From Hermatobates lingyangjiaoensis (taxonomy: Eukaryota; Arthropoda; Insecta; Hemiptera; Hermatobatidae), in the NCBI GenBank assembly GCA_026182355.1, contig JAPFBL010000559.1:1-64000 (forward strand): a stretch of DNA of 64,000 nt, written 5' to 3'. A program made the position numbers and the translations under genes. Below, piece after piece: positions 49,581 to 61,239 of this stretch (position 1 is its first letter; the number at the start of each line of letters is the position of its first letter). Below the pieces are notes generated by a model. That model saw only the letters and a program-made list of their open reading frames with translations. It made no database searches and was not told where the DNA came from.

Positions 49581-49639
49581 TTTCTTGTAATCAACTTTTT
49601 TTGTGTGAAGACTTAATAATTTTCCTAAAGGTAGATAGA

Positions 49640-50270
49640 TCAGAGTCACCATAAATGACTCATCTTTTTCTTATAGATGTGAAAAATAGTGTATATAATG
49701 GTAATTAAAGTAGTAATAAATGTCTGTAGATTAAAAAGTTTACTACCTAAAACTGAGCTAAATTTTATTACAAAACATAAAATAGAGCTATAAAGGTTGA
49801 TAAATAACCTTTATGTGAGTCATAGCTCTGAGATAGATAACAGAAATTAAACAAAGGAATAACATTTTAAACAAAAGACAAAAGAAAGCAAAGTTTTATT
49901 TGTCTGTTCTAATAATTATATCTTCTATTATCAATATAGTTTAAATTAAATAGTATTTCAAAAGCTTAACTATATACTATAAATCAAGATACTTTCATGC
50001 TTAAACTCTAACAATTGTACAGACTGAATATAAAAAATGGGACAATTCTTACTTTAAAAGAGCATTCCAAACATCACTTGTTATTGGTTTGTGAATTCAT
50101 TCCTCGCATTTTTTAAGTTTTACAAGAAGAGACTTGTAGGATATTTATTTTATCATTTTGGAAGTACTTTCCATTACTTCTAAGTTTTACTTTAATTTTT
50201 TAGTTAAACTGTTTTAACTAAACAACATGTATATTCTATAACTGAAATAAACATCTCTTTTAATTTTTAA
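49640..50270. other. Intergenic AT-rich sequence
   Basis: Nothing recognised. Confidence 0.4.
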
Positions 50271-50274
50271 ATCA

Positions 50275-51010
50275 GCTTTTTTACTATAAGTAAAGTATAG
50301 TGATAAAAAATTTGATCTGGAGATTTTGATGGATTTAAATATTTTGAGGTCCCTAAAGTCTATTTACGATGTTTTTTCGATGATGTCTATGTGTTTAGGT
50401 GGGTGTGTATCCAAAAGATTGTGTACATGCTACAGTCCATAATCTTCGATGGGTCAAATTAATACTATACACAAAACTAAGCCTCATAGTGCAAATGAAC
50501 AACATTGTTTGGGAGCAGTTATTCATGATGGTAGAGAAACTTTTTTCTGTCAAAATGTGTTTTCAAAATTTTTTTTCCTCCTAAACTACTACCTCTAAAA
50601 ACTTCAATTTTTTCCATTTTCATGAAAGCAACAAAAGCAACTACTGAAAAAAAACCTCAGATTTTTAAAATAAACTGAAATTTTTTTTTCAATAAAATGT
50701 AAAAATTGTGAGATATTTTTTTGAAAAACTTTTTTGACAGTTGGGTATTTGACTCTGACGAAGACCGCTTGTTACGGTTAGAAAGATCTTAGTCTTGTTT
50801 TCCCATTTCTTATTGTTGTTTGATCATTGATTGTTATTTCACGTGTTTATGTGAAATCTTTTTATTTATGAATTATCTGTTCCTTGGTTAATATTAAAGC
50901 GTGAGGAAAGGACTCTTTCCTCCTATAGTACAAAAAGGGATTCTAATTTAAGATAAATGTTTAAGTTGTCAGGAAGTTTGATATTATACATGCTATAGTA
51001 AAGATGAATG
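50275..51010. mobile_element. ACTTTACTATAAG-family repeat containing a family R solo arm
   Basis: The start (TTACTATAAGTAAAGTATAG) and end (GCTATAGTAAAGATGAATG) match 43330-44345. Inserted within is 50740-50870, a family R arm with a near-intact plus motif at 50751-50794 (one extra A before GAA) and the outer end TTTCACGTGTTTATGTGAAATC. Confidence 0.6.
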
Positions 51011-51011
51011 G

Positions 51012-51315
51012 AGGCTACAAATTTTTTGTTGTTTTCCGAGAATTTACCAAATTTCCCTATTTTTGTAGTCTAATGCATCACATTTTGTAGTCAAACACCT
51101 CGCTTTTACACTATCTCTTCTTGCTTTATTGGTATAGAGAATTTGAGTGAAATTACCCGTTATAAGTTGGGGACCTCACACAAATTCAGTTTCACTTAAG
51201 ACACCTAACTTTTTTTACCAGCACTGCGTATTACTCAACTAATATAAATAAATACTAATTTTCTTCCCACGAATGTGAATTTCTGTAACTACGGTCATTG
51301 TATGGTAAAGAAATA
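51012..51315. other. Intergenic sequence
   Basis: Nothing recognised. Confidence 0.4.
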
Positions 51316-51640
51316 TCAATTAGGTTAGATTAGGCTACAGTGGCCTTCCCACGAGAGAACACACGTAGGCCAAGCATTAATCCTTTGTGATTTCACAAAA
51401 TAAACTTTCTACTATATTGGGAGTCTTAAATTTTGCCCAAATCAAGTGTATTTAAAGTAGGGATCTTAACAAGTAACTGACTTTGGGACGGATGGCTTAA
51501 CGTCGTCTCCTAAGGATGACATGCTAAGATTTATTTGCATCCTGCGTAAATAAATAGAAGGCCGGAGTAGGTATTGAACTCCGGATCTACCAATCCAGAG
51601 ATGAGCAAGCTGCCACTATGCCACTCTGGCCCCTAATATC
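51316..51640 (-). mobile_element. SINE copy
   Basis: It begins (plus strand) TTAGGTTAGATTAGGCTAC, the worn telomere-like tail, and ends with the A-box region CCACTATGCCACTCTGG. AATATCA on both sides is a possible target duplication. Confidence 0.75.
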
Positions 51641-51644
51641 AGTT

Positions 51645-52300
51645 ACAACCTACAATAGTATTTTTCATTATTACTATACTTTACTGATAATATAGTAAAA
51701 TCAACAGGAAAAAAAACGACTAAAATTGGAAAAAAATAATAAAAATAATTGAAAAAAAAATAACATTAAAAAAAATTTCCAACCATAATTTCCCATAAAA
51801 AATCTTCTGTAACTCATTATATCACTTATATATTAGAAAACAAGACACATAATTAGACTATTTTTAGTATTCCTAAAATATAATAAAAATGACTGCAATT
51901 CCCATAGTTATTTTTTTAGAATATTTTTAAACTATTGTCCAAACAAAATAATTGTTTAAATATTACATATTTTTTCTCATTTAAATTTGATGGTATCCTA
52001 GAATTAAAGCTAAACTGTTTTTTTAAGTGCTTTTAATCTATTCAAGATCATTTGTTAAAGAATTAAAGAAAAAACATGATTTTTGTATATTTATTTATTT
52101 TTTTTTATGAATTTTAATTTCAAGTTTGTCATAGTTGCAGTACTGAACTTTAGAAATTCGATATTAAAGGATAAAAGTGGAATAAAGAGATTTCAGTTCT
52201 TCGAACACCCTATATATAATTTTAAAGAGATTGGGCAATTTATATTCATAACGGAAATCTCTCATAACTTATTTTTTAGGTTAACTTAAAAATAATAGGT
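51645..52300. other. AT-rich intergenic sequence
   Basis: Nothing recognised. Confidence 0.4.
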
Positions 52301-52304
52301 AGTA

Positions 52305-52890
52305 TTAAATAGCTAACTAATTATTCAATAAGATATTATATAAGATTATTTATTACAAGATCATAGAAGATTATTCATTCAGATATAATAGAAGATTATT
52401 CATTAACATATCATATAAGATTATTTATTAAGATGTTATAGAAGATTATTCATTAAGATATTATATAAGGTTATTCATTACAATATCATAGAAGATTATT
52501 CATTCAGATAATAGAACATTATTCATTAAGATATCATATAAGATTATTTATTAAGATGTTATAGAAGATTATTCATTAAGATATTATATAAGATTATTCA
52601 TTACAATATCATAGAAGATAATTCATTCAGATATAATAGAAGATTATTCATTACAATATCATATAAGATTATTTATTAAGATGTTATAGAAGATTATTCA
52701 TTAAGATATTATATAAGATTATTCATTACAATATCATAGAAGATTATTCATTCAGATATAATAGAAGATTATTCATTAAGATAATGTAGGAGATTATTCA
52801 TTAAGAATAATAGAAGATTATTCATTAAGATATAATAGAAGATTATTCATTAAGATATAACAAAAGATTATTCATTAAGATATTATTAAT
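52305..52890. repeat. 25-bp minisatellite with ~125-bp higher-order unit
   Basis: The unit is AAGATTATTCATTAAGATATTATAT with variants (CATTACAATATCATAG, CATTCAGATATAATAG). AGATGTTATAG recurs at 52431, 52554 and 52679, so five units make a repeat of 123-125 bp. Confidence 0.85.
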
Positions 52891-52894
52891 GAAA

Positions 52895-53405
52895 TTACTA
52901 AATGCAATGAACGAAATTACTGTTGTCGTCTGATGGATTATGAATGGACCAATAAAGTTTTTTGGTTCTTAATAAATTTTTTTGGTTATCATTTGATATA
53001 GATTATATAAATATAATAAAATTAACTAAAAATAACATAATTATTTCATCTGATTTTAAATTATTAGTAGTATATATCATTTTATAATATTTGAATAGTT
53101 AAATAATTTTTTTGAAATTAACACCTTGAAACATGAATTATTGCAATTGGAATTTATAATTGTTGTTCTAGTTCCATAAACAAATTTACGTAGACTACAT
53201 TAATTATATTGAACTTATAAGTAATTATTAGTTTTTAATTATAAATAACATAAGCAAGTCTGACAAATGAATAAAGGTATTACTTTTTTTTATTGTTTAA
53301 ACCAATCCCCTAGAGGGGGATGATTTCATTTTTTATTAAGTTGATTTTATATTTTAAACCTATCCCTTTGATAGATGATAACGTCAGCTGTTTACCGGCT
53401 TTTTG
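52895..53405. other. AT-rich intergenic sequence
   Basis: Nothing recognised. Confidence 0.4.
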
Positions 53406-53409
53406 TTTG

Positions 53410-53595
53410 ATCAGTGATTCTACATTGGGAGTAATAAATTTTGCCTAACTCAAGTGCATTTGAAGTAAAGTTCTTTAACGAGTAACTGATATTGTACAGG
53501 CTCGGGACCGATGGCTTAATGTCCTCTCCGAGGGAAGATGTACTGAGATTTATTCACCTTACGCGTGAATAAATCAAGTGCCATGTGGAAGGTGG
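53410..53595 (-). mobile_element. Truncated SINE
   Basis: The body region TTTTGCCTAACTCAAGTGCAT to GCGTGAATAAATCAAG matches the other SINE copies; the tRNA-like head is missing. Confidence 0.75.
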
Positions 53596-53599
53596 TACG

Positions 53600-54640
53600 T
53601 AATTGATGTTATTTTATTTCTATTACCCATACTACAGATTAATATTTTTAAAAAAATATATTCTTTTATACTAACACAAGAAAAATGATGAAAGTAAAAA
53701 TTTTTTTAGAATAATAAAAGAGAATGAACAAAAGCTCTTTTGAAACATTGTAGCATAGAGTGAGTACATTACTGTCAATATTGTCCAAAAACATTGAAGC
53801 ACATTGCACAACGAGGGCTATATTTCCGACAAGTCTCATTTAAACTTCTACAGTGATTAAACTTTTGGTTCCGCTCACTCCTTCTCACTTATATACATCA
53901 ATTTAAACAAAATAAAAAGAAGTGGCTTTTCCATGATAGATTAATGGCTAAAAACAATAAGACATATTTACATCATTAGGGCCTCATTTTTGTCAAATAT
54001 GAACTTTATCTATCAAATAGCTTGGTTTGACTTGTTGAACAAACTTTTAGATACATACATACACACTTACAGAGTGACATAATAAAAAAAAAAGTCATAA
54101 AGCACTTTGAGAACCTTGAAATCTGTAAAACAACTAAAATCACGAAATCCATTTTTTTAATTATTGTTATACTTATAAACAGTAAAGTAATAACTGTTCT
54201 ACTTTACTTTATGGATCTTAAAACGTTTAAATCCTTTAAAATCTCGAATTCAATTTTTTTCATGATCGCTATTATTTATTTTTAATGAAGTCAAAATGGA
54301 TTCAGAGGTTATTATATTAAGTATGTATGTCACAATTTTGAAATCAATTTTCTTCATTATCAGCATATTTTACTTACAGTAAAGGAAAAATGGTTCGTAT
54401 GGTTATAGTTGTTAATGGTTTTGAAGGTATGTTATGATAGAATAGATTTCAGGAGTTTGTAGAGTTAGAATGGCTAAAATGGGAATATAATAGTATTATT
54501 TTATTCAGGGAATAAAATAACTGCTAGAGTTAGTTGCAGTATTAAAATAAAGTTACTCGAAAGTGATTCACTCAGTGAATATTCATCAGAGGTGTTTTCC
54601 AAATGTTTGGTTTATGAATGCACTCGATTGAGGTCGTGGA
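53600..54640. other. Upstream region of the CCDC74-like gene
   Basis: AT-rich. 54186-54400 contains parts of the ACTTTACT repeat family. No exon. Confidence 0.4.
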
Positions 54641-54689
54641 CTGATCATTGGAATTACCAAAATAGGATTTGTCAAATCGGTGAAGCGTA

Positions 54690-54809
54690 GTGCAATAAAG
54701 GGCGTTGCGAGTGGTGGGAAGAGGCTGGAAATCAATACCGGGGGGCAGGGCGGCGTCAGTGGGTGTCGAGCAGTGCGAGCAGCTGGAGTCGGTGTCGCGC
54801 GCGCTTACC
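54690..54809 (+). promoter_or_regulatory. GC-rich promoter/5' UTR of the CCDC74-like gene
   Basis: A CpG-rich stretch (GGGGGGCAGGGCGGCGTCAG, GTGTCGCGCGCGC) directly precedes the ATG with context TTACCATGG. Such a patch is unique in this AT-rich window outside conserved exons. No TATA box is seen. Confidence 0.5.
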
Positions 54810-55128
54810 ATGGCGTCGAAAGTCATGCTCAAGTGGCCTCCCTCCTACAGTAACCAAGTAAACCAAACTAATTTACAACAAAAGTAAAAAAAAAAAACAT
54901 TTCAACTACTTCATATCAATATGATTTGTTCTTCTGCTCAGATTGGTAAGAAGAGCGATGTGGTGCGAGCAGAGCCTGCTGCTGCTCTTACACCATCATA
55001 CGTCCCCAGTGACCCATTACTTAGGATAACACAACTTGAGCAGAACATCAAGTTTCTTCAAGAGCAGCACCAAATCATGCTATCTAGTCTTCACCAGGAA
55101 ATTGAATCTCTCAGAGTCAAAAACAGAG
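54810..55128 (+). CDS. CCDC74/CCDC92-family coiled-coil protein, first two exons
   Basis: Exon 1 (54810-54857, MASKVMLKWPPSYSNQ, donor CAA|gtaaac) and exon 2 (54942-55128, acceptor cttctgctcag, donor AGAG|gtaact, phase 1) are separated by an 84-bp intron. Exon 2 encodes a spacer and then RITQLEQNIKFLQEQH-QIMLSSLHQEIESLRVKN, which closely matches the N-terminal coiled coil of vertebrate CCDC74 (LEKSLQFLQQQH.EML..LHEEIE.LKREN). From family knowledge CCDC74 proteins are associated with microtubules and cilia/spindle; the exact role here is inferred. The protein should continue for 200 or more residues, but I found no further exon up to the end of the window, so the remaining exons are probably beyond it or too diverged to see. 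Confidence 0.75.
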
Positions 55129-55134
55129 GTAACT

Positions 55135-56570
55135 AAAAACCACCTGCTCTTCCTACCATATTCCTTTAAAAATCATTGCCAACAACCCTAATCATTATTA
55201 AATAAATGATACTACACGATTCTTGAATAAAATTAATATATATCGAAAACACAATTATGTAATCATTGGTTTTGTTTTATGGGTGACATTGGTTAAATGT
55301 GATTCTAGCAATGGTCTTGTGTCATCTACTAAATGAAGAGTTAAGTTACAGAAGGAAATTACATAAATATATTTTTTTTATACATCGTTGAGTTAATCCG
55401 TAAGGTCAATAGCCTGCCTTAAGAATAGAGACATGCCCCTCTACTATTTCTTTGATCAACTTAAACAGTGCAGGCATTATTTTTGTGTTCCTAACACTCA
55501 AAAATAGTTATACTTTTAAGAAAAAGTTACTCCTCTTAAGATTATAGGGTTTACATATTGACAGCAGAAATTATTTGTTCAGGATGTGTTTGCTCACCCA
55601 ATATCATCATCAAATGATGATTTTATATAAGAAACAGTAACATATTTATCATATATAAACCTTTTACATACATGTGGTCATGGCGATGTTAATCCTCACA
55701 ATCAAAAGATATCACATGTTGATACATTCTATACTGTTTCACCAGCTTTATTACTGCTTCATTCTTATGAATTTATTATTATTTTTTTTTTATATGTGAG
55801 TTTCTAAAAACCTGTCCACAGAAGGCACACACACACATTTTACCTAAGCACTATTGCCTCATACTTGATCACACTCATCATATACCTTTCATCAATGAAC
55901 ACTAAATCATTAATGTCATCCAAGGAGTTCATTGACATCATTAACAACCCTCTGCTTTTGTCCCGTAGCAATCGACTTTCGTTTGTCCTAATTTAAGTAT
56001 TGATAACACAGAGCCAAGTACTGATAAACCACCCTTAAACTATTCTTAATTCCATTGCTCCATAACAATTAACATGAAAGGGTATTATTTAAAAAGTTTC
56101 TAATGATACACAGAAGCAGCAAATATTCATTTTATTTTTGTTATATTGTATAACAGGTATGAGAAAAAATTTCAACTTCTATTACTTGTTTTTTCAAAGC
56201 AACTATATTTCAGAATAATTATATATTTAAAAGTTCAGAAATAAACTTAAAATTCAGATTCATAAATTTACAGTCTAACTATCATCAACTAAAATTGCAT
56301 GTCGATTTCGAGTTGGTTACAGAACTCTTTTTTGACCACTATGGATTGTTTTTTCATCGCATTTTGGGTATAAAATTTACAAATTAACTATATATTTTTT
56401 AATACATGTAAAACCAAAAAAAAAGTTGTTCAAAAATATTAAAAATTTATTCCTCTTTATTCTCCTGATGTAATTTGCTTGATATTACTATTATTTAATA
56501 TTAACTATTTACCATAATATGCTAAAGTTTATTACTAAACTTTTTATCTCTTACAAGTTGATTTTTGAAA
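55135..56570 (+). other. Presumed intron 2 of the CCDC74-like gene
   Basis: AT-rich; I looked for a phase-1 exon with a LIM- or CCDC-like frame and found none. Confidence 0.4.
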
Positions 56571-56574
56571 TGTT

Positions 56575-56940
56575 ATATATATATATATATATCATGATTT
56601 GTTTTCTTGACCCAATATTTATATGATGTAATCTTTTGAGGGTTGAGGTCTAATGATTTGAAACTAGTTCTTTTTCCGACGTTTCGACATATATTATGCC
56701 ATCTTCAGGTTCATTGTCTTTATGTTATTGATTTATTTATCAATCAACTCCTCTCTGTTTCTGTACATGTAAAATGTAATAAATAACCAAAATAGTATTA
56801 ATAGTAGTGCTAATTGTAAAAAAAATCATGTTGTAGGCCTGAAGATGACTTAAATATATGTTGAAACGTCAGCAAAAAGACTAGTTTCAAATCATTAGAC
56901 CTCAACCCTCAAAAAATTACAAAAAACCCGTTACTAATGT
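56575..56940. mobile_element. Fold-back element, family P
   Basis: A TA tract, then ATCATGATTTGTTTTCTTGAC; arms 56625-56709 and 56836-56930 are inverted. Both motifs are recognisable. Minus (56709-56676): CTGAAGA, T, stem II, GAA, ACGT, C, GG. Plus (56836-56873): CTGAAGA, T, GAC...GTT, GAA, ACGT, C, AGC, where stem I has lost pairing. Confidence 0.75.
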
Positions 56941-56944
56941 TTAT

Positions 56945-57735
56945 AATATTTCATCTAATAATTAATGAATGATGAGTGATGAGTAATCCTCAAGGAATGT
57001 TTCATTCTTGTTTACGTTGTCTAAAGACAATACCCAAAATAGGAAATTCAAAAAAAAAAAACAGGATAACTCTAACTAAAACCGATTTCTATATTTTGGC
57101 ATTCGTTAATATTAGACAAAGCTGGGCTGGGAAAACGGAACAGACTTATCCGTCTATGAAAAAAAAAACTGTTTATATTATTTCTTAGCTTATAAAAAAA
57201 AGTACCTGCATTGCGTTTTCATGACAAATAGACTATTTTTTTTCGTTTAAAGTAAAAATCTAGTTAAATTTTGCAATAAGTAAGGCAGTTTGGGACGTTA
57301 AGCAATGTTTAAAAAGAGTAAACCTAATGGTTCCTATATTATCCTTCCATAAGGATCACATGGTGACTAAATCGGTTTTTATATTTCTCTGTGAGTTTTT
57401 ATTATTCTTAAATTAAAATTTGTAAGTTTATTACTGTTAAATCGTGTTTTTTTATTCATTTTTCCTCTATTTTAATTTTCCTTTTTTTAAGTACTTGGTC
57501 ATTATTAATTGTGTTGTAGATGAATATATATCAAAAACTTTTAATCTAGATTTTTGGCTTTTTAATATTACTATCACTGGTGTTATAATATAATAATTAT
57601 AATAGTAATATATTATTACATTATAATACAATGATATAATTATTGAATGACCTACATGACCTAACACGAGAAGAAAACAAATAATTATTGTAAGTATAAG
57701 AGCCTATCAAACTAAAAGTCTAACCACTTAAGGAT
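56945..57735. other. Intronic/intergenic AT-rich sequence
   Basis: Nothing recognised. Confidence 0.4.
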
Positions 57736-57779
57736 GACTTACGGATGCATGCTATCCTCACCGTGTAATTAGTTGTGGA

Positions 57780-58105
57780 TGGCTTACTCTAAATAATCAT
57801 GGATGTGATAGGCAAAAATATGCAAATAACCTTGTGATTATAAGAAGATCAATGTCTGATAGAACAGCCTTGGGGTTCACTCACCATGGCCTTTAAATTG
57901 GTTAAAGATTAGTAAAAGACAATAGTCTGGATATAAATTCTGCTAAGGTAGTCCTTATACCTTTCTCAAGCAGAAATAAAGTGTCTCAATAACACTAAAA
58001 TAGAACTCTGAGAGGCATGCAGTCAAACGTCGAGTCTAGTCTCTTTACACGAATAACTGAACTAGAAAAGCAATGTAACACATTCAATGCCTGAGGTTAT
58101 CTTCT
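57780..58105 (+). pseudogene. Non-LTR reverse transcriptase palm remnant
   Basis: One frame reads DRQKYANNLVIIRRSMSDR, where YANN stands at the place of the catalytic YADD, then after a stop DNSLDINSAKVVLIPFSSR, matching the downstream N..KT...F motif. The catalytic aspartates are gone. It may be the same element as 60013-60560, split by later insertions. Confidence 0.65.
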
Positions 58106-58234
58106 GCCGTAAGAACATGTTCTTTTGGCTGGAATCTAGATTATTAGCTTTACAAAATTACTATTACTGCTTTTATAAAACAAATGGTATCATATTCATT
58201 TTTATTTTAATTTATATATTTTAATACATAAATA

Positions 58235-58455
58235 ACAATATTTCACATAAACACGTGGAATAACAATCAATGATCAAACCACAATATGAAAAGGGGGAAA
58301 AAAACTAAGATCTTTCAATGCTAAAAAGTGGTCTTCATCAGAGTCAAAAACCCAACTGATCAGTTGGGTTTTTGACTCTGATGAAAACGCTTGTTACGGT
58401 TGAAAGAACTTAGTCTTTTTTTCCCCTTTTCATATTGTGGTTTGATTCTATTTTA
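58235..58455. mobile_element. Fold-back element, family R, decayed motifs
   Basis: The arms meet in CCCAACTGATCAGTTGGG. The motifs are CTGATGA, A, with stem II changed on both sides, GAA, AGATCT (left) or AGAACT (right). Confidence 0.75.
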
Positions 58456-58459
58456 ATAC

Positions 58460-60005
58460 ATATACTTAAAATATAGCAAAAACAGTTCAATTTTCTAAGA
58501 TCAAATTTTCAAAGTCAATTTTCGGTTTTACTTAAAAAACCTGATTCATCGGGCTACAAAAACAAGAAAAAATTTGGGAGATAATAAACCAGTAAAATCT
58601 TATTTAAATACAAAAAGACACAAATTTATTACATTATTATTAATATCAAAAATATTGGAAACATAAACATTGTTACTAAGGTACCTAACATTAACATGTA
58701 TACATATGATATTTCGAAAATAAAAAACAATATACTATTACCCGAATTACAAGTTTAAAATGAAAATATTCAGAAATAAATGTTTTAATCATAATCGTTT
58801 AACTTGACCGAGCATGCTAAACTGAGATTTGCATGTTCAAAATTCCGTAATCCTCCATATAAAAAAGGTTTTAAATAATACCGTAACGTCAGCTTTAAAA
58901 CTTTGAAATTAACTTATTAAACTTACTAATTTCTGATACTATTTGATTCTAATCCGCAGTTATTACAATTATCATGATATGTATATGTCTAATTTTATAT
59001 ATTTATGATAGGTCTCTAATAAGGTTTTTGGTTCATAGCTAATTAATTGCATAGTAAATTAACTGATGGTAACTTTGCTATGACTATATTTGTAATAACA
59101 ATCTCCAAAACTGTATTTTATTTCTAAATATATTTCCAATAAGAAGGGTTTTTATAATAATTAGAATTGGGTATTTTGTTTATTTATTTGTGTTTATTCT
59201 AAGTTATTTTAAATTTTTGAATAAACAATGACAGTGTTTGTTTTACGTCGCATACGATTGATTTATTGAAATTGTTTGCAAAAAAAACATTGTACGAAAA
59301 ACCTTTTTTAATCTAAAACAAATATAATGAATATTATTTTACAATAATAAAATCTGGAGTAGCCTATACTCAAAATTACTATAAGTAAATATAATAATAA
59401 ACTTGTTAGCAACCAATTGAGTTTTATTTTTGTTTTGATATAGCTATAGTGTTAACCTAATTATCAAACTCTCAGGTAACTTTTTTTTGAGTAACTTTTA
59501 CTGTAACATTTTTTTGTTTTTGTTTTTTATTAACTCTCATGAACTGCACAAACTATTGTATATATCGTTTAAAAAAAATGTTTTCATTAAATTTTATAAG
59601 AACTAGTGAAAAATAAAAACTATGATTTTTTGACCGAATTAAAAAAGTACATTTCAGACTAAAAGTATTATTAAGATTGTCAGAGACAAACTAATACTTT
59701 AATTTGTTTTTCAACCACTTTTTTCGAATTATTAATAATTAATGAGTTTTTTTTCCTTTTGTTTGGAAATGTGTTGAATAGAAGGTAAAGTCCTGCATGC
59801 ATAACAAGTTTGCAAACTTGGCTGATATAGAATTTCTGAAATCTTCTCCAGTTGAGCCATTAATCATAAATAATTCGTTCGATTTTTTCCAACTGACTTT
59901 GGCTTGGAATTGACAGCGGTGATATTCAAGGCAGAAATTTTTGCCGATGGCATAGGAGGTGAAGGTATTATATATGATCTTTCATATATGATCCTTCATA
60001 TATGA
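58460..60005. other. AT-rich sequence, short tandem repeat at its end
   Basis: No gene. 58860-58910 has a worn ACGT-type motif. At 59968-60012 a 15-bp unit (ATATATGATCCTTCA) occurs three times. Confidence 0.4.
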
Positions 60006-60012
60006 TCCTTCA

Positions 60013-60560
60013 TTGTTTAAAACAGGGGTCTCTTTTGAGCAAAAAGCAGCCATCAACCCTTTTATAAGACCAGAACCTGCATTACCCAAACCCTATAGTA
60101 GGACTAAAGGTGAGGTGGTAGGATGGGTTAGGAATGAAGAGTGGAGTCGTTGGAGATCCTACAGTGGTGACTCTCACTGTAAGCGGTTGCTATCAGAGAG
60201 GAACCCACGTGTCGCACGTAACCTGCTAAGACTCCCAAGGAGTCAGATGAGTTTAGTAGTAGGTCTACTGACAGAACACGGGTGCTTTAGAAGTCACTTA
60301 AAAAGATCGGTGTTTTAAGAGGATTGATAGAGGGTAGACTATATGGGGAAGAAGAAGAAGAAACTGCCATCCTCATAGTTAGAGACTGTAATGCGCTAAA
60401 AAGTCGTAGACAGTTAATCGTGAACCCGAACAGTCGGAGTGTTGACCCCACTGCAAATCTTAATGAATTCATGAAGGGAACGGAACTCGGGCAGCAGTTC
60501 TAGACACTGATCTGAGTGATTGTATCTAAATATTCGATCAACAAAAAGACCGTAAGGACT
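60013..60560 (+). pseudogene. Non-LTR retrotransposon RNase H/C-terminal remnant
   Basis: 60040-60318 encodes NPFIRPEPALPKPYSR, a spacer WSRWRSYSGDSHCKRLLSE, and LLRLPRSQMSLVVGLLTEHG (family pattern L.L.R..l..l.GLLTGHC.L..HL). After a frameshift EEEEETAILIVRDCNAL matches the usual acidic segment. It is the end of the RNase H domain of an I/jockey-group element. Frameshifts show it is dead. Confidence 0.75.
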
Positions 60561-60564
60561 AACA

Positions 60565-61235
60565 TTTTGACCCGCGAGGGGATCGGTTTTTACTTAAAAA
60601 GAAAAAGAAAAAAGATGATGAGGGCGCCAAGGGAGGCAATAAATATTATGTTTTCATATTTAATTTTATGAAAACGTAAATATACGACAGGATTGAGAAA
60701 CAAAGATTCAAAAGGATGTTGATAAGTAGTATGGTTCTGGCTTTTCATATGCAAACGCAATTTCAAAAAGACAGAAGAACAGACTAAAATTGAAAAAAGT
60801 GGTGATTTGAGGCTAAAAACCCTCTGAATTCAAACCCTATATCAGCACTCTTATTGCTGCTCACCAAGGACAATATTAATGTCATCCATTTTACTTAAAG
60901 AGATATGTTAGCGTATTCTTATGTTATACTGTAGTATCAAACGGACAGGTAAGACGTTTTCAACAATATCATTATTGCTAAATTTTAAAAGATATTTCTT
61001 ATATTTGAGGCATTATGACAAATATAATATAACAATCCCAGACAAACTGCCATAAATCTATATTTTTATCTGCATCGTACAGTCATTCAGAAATTTCATT
61101 TTATATGGGAAACAGAACTGCTTTGATTGTTTATGTGAAATCTTTTTATTATATATATATCTATTTCATTTCATTTTTTTTTATTTTTGCTCTCGACTTC
61201 CTAGTTCCTTTTTTATTTGTCTCCTTTGCGGCAGC
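60565..61235. other. Intronic/intergenic sequence; family R end fragment
   Basis: 61125-61160 is the outer end of family R (TTGTTTATGTGAAATCTTTTTA) plus TA. Nothing else recognised. Confidence 0.4.
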
Positions 61236-61239
61236 ACTG

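Larger units (their letters stand above)
48690..49635. mobile_element. Penelope-like element remnant within family G arms
   Basis: The left arm 48694-48790 and right arm 49575-49632 (CACACAAAAACG...TTACAAGAAACTAAA) are inverted. Between them lies a decayed coding segment (48827-49060), a microsatellite of AATTAATAA type (49400-49490) and a hammerhead-like motif at 49538-49580. Confidence 0.65.

Noticed and set aside
54572..54832. Minus-strand open frame over the CCDC74-like promoter
   Set aside because: It overlaps the GC-rich 5' region antisense to a well-supported exon and has no motif of its own.
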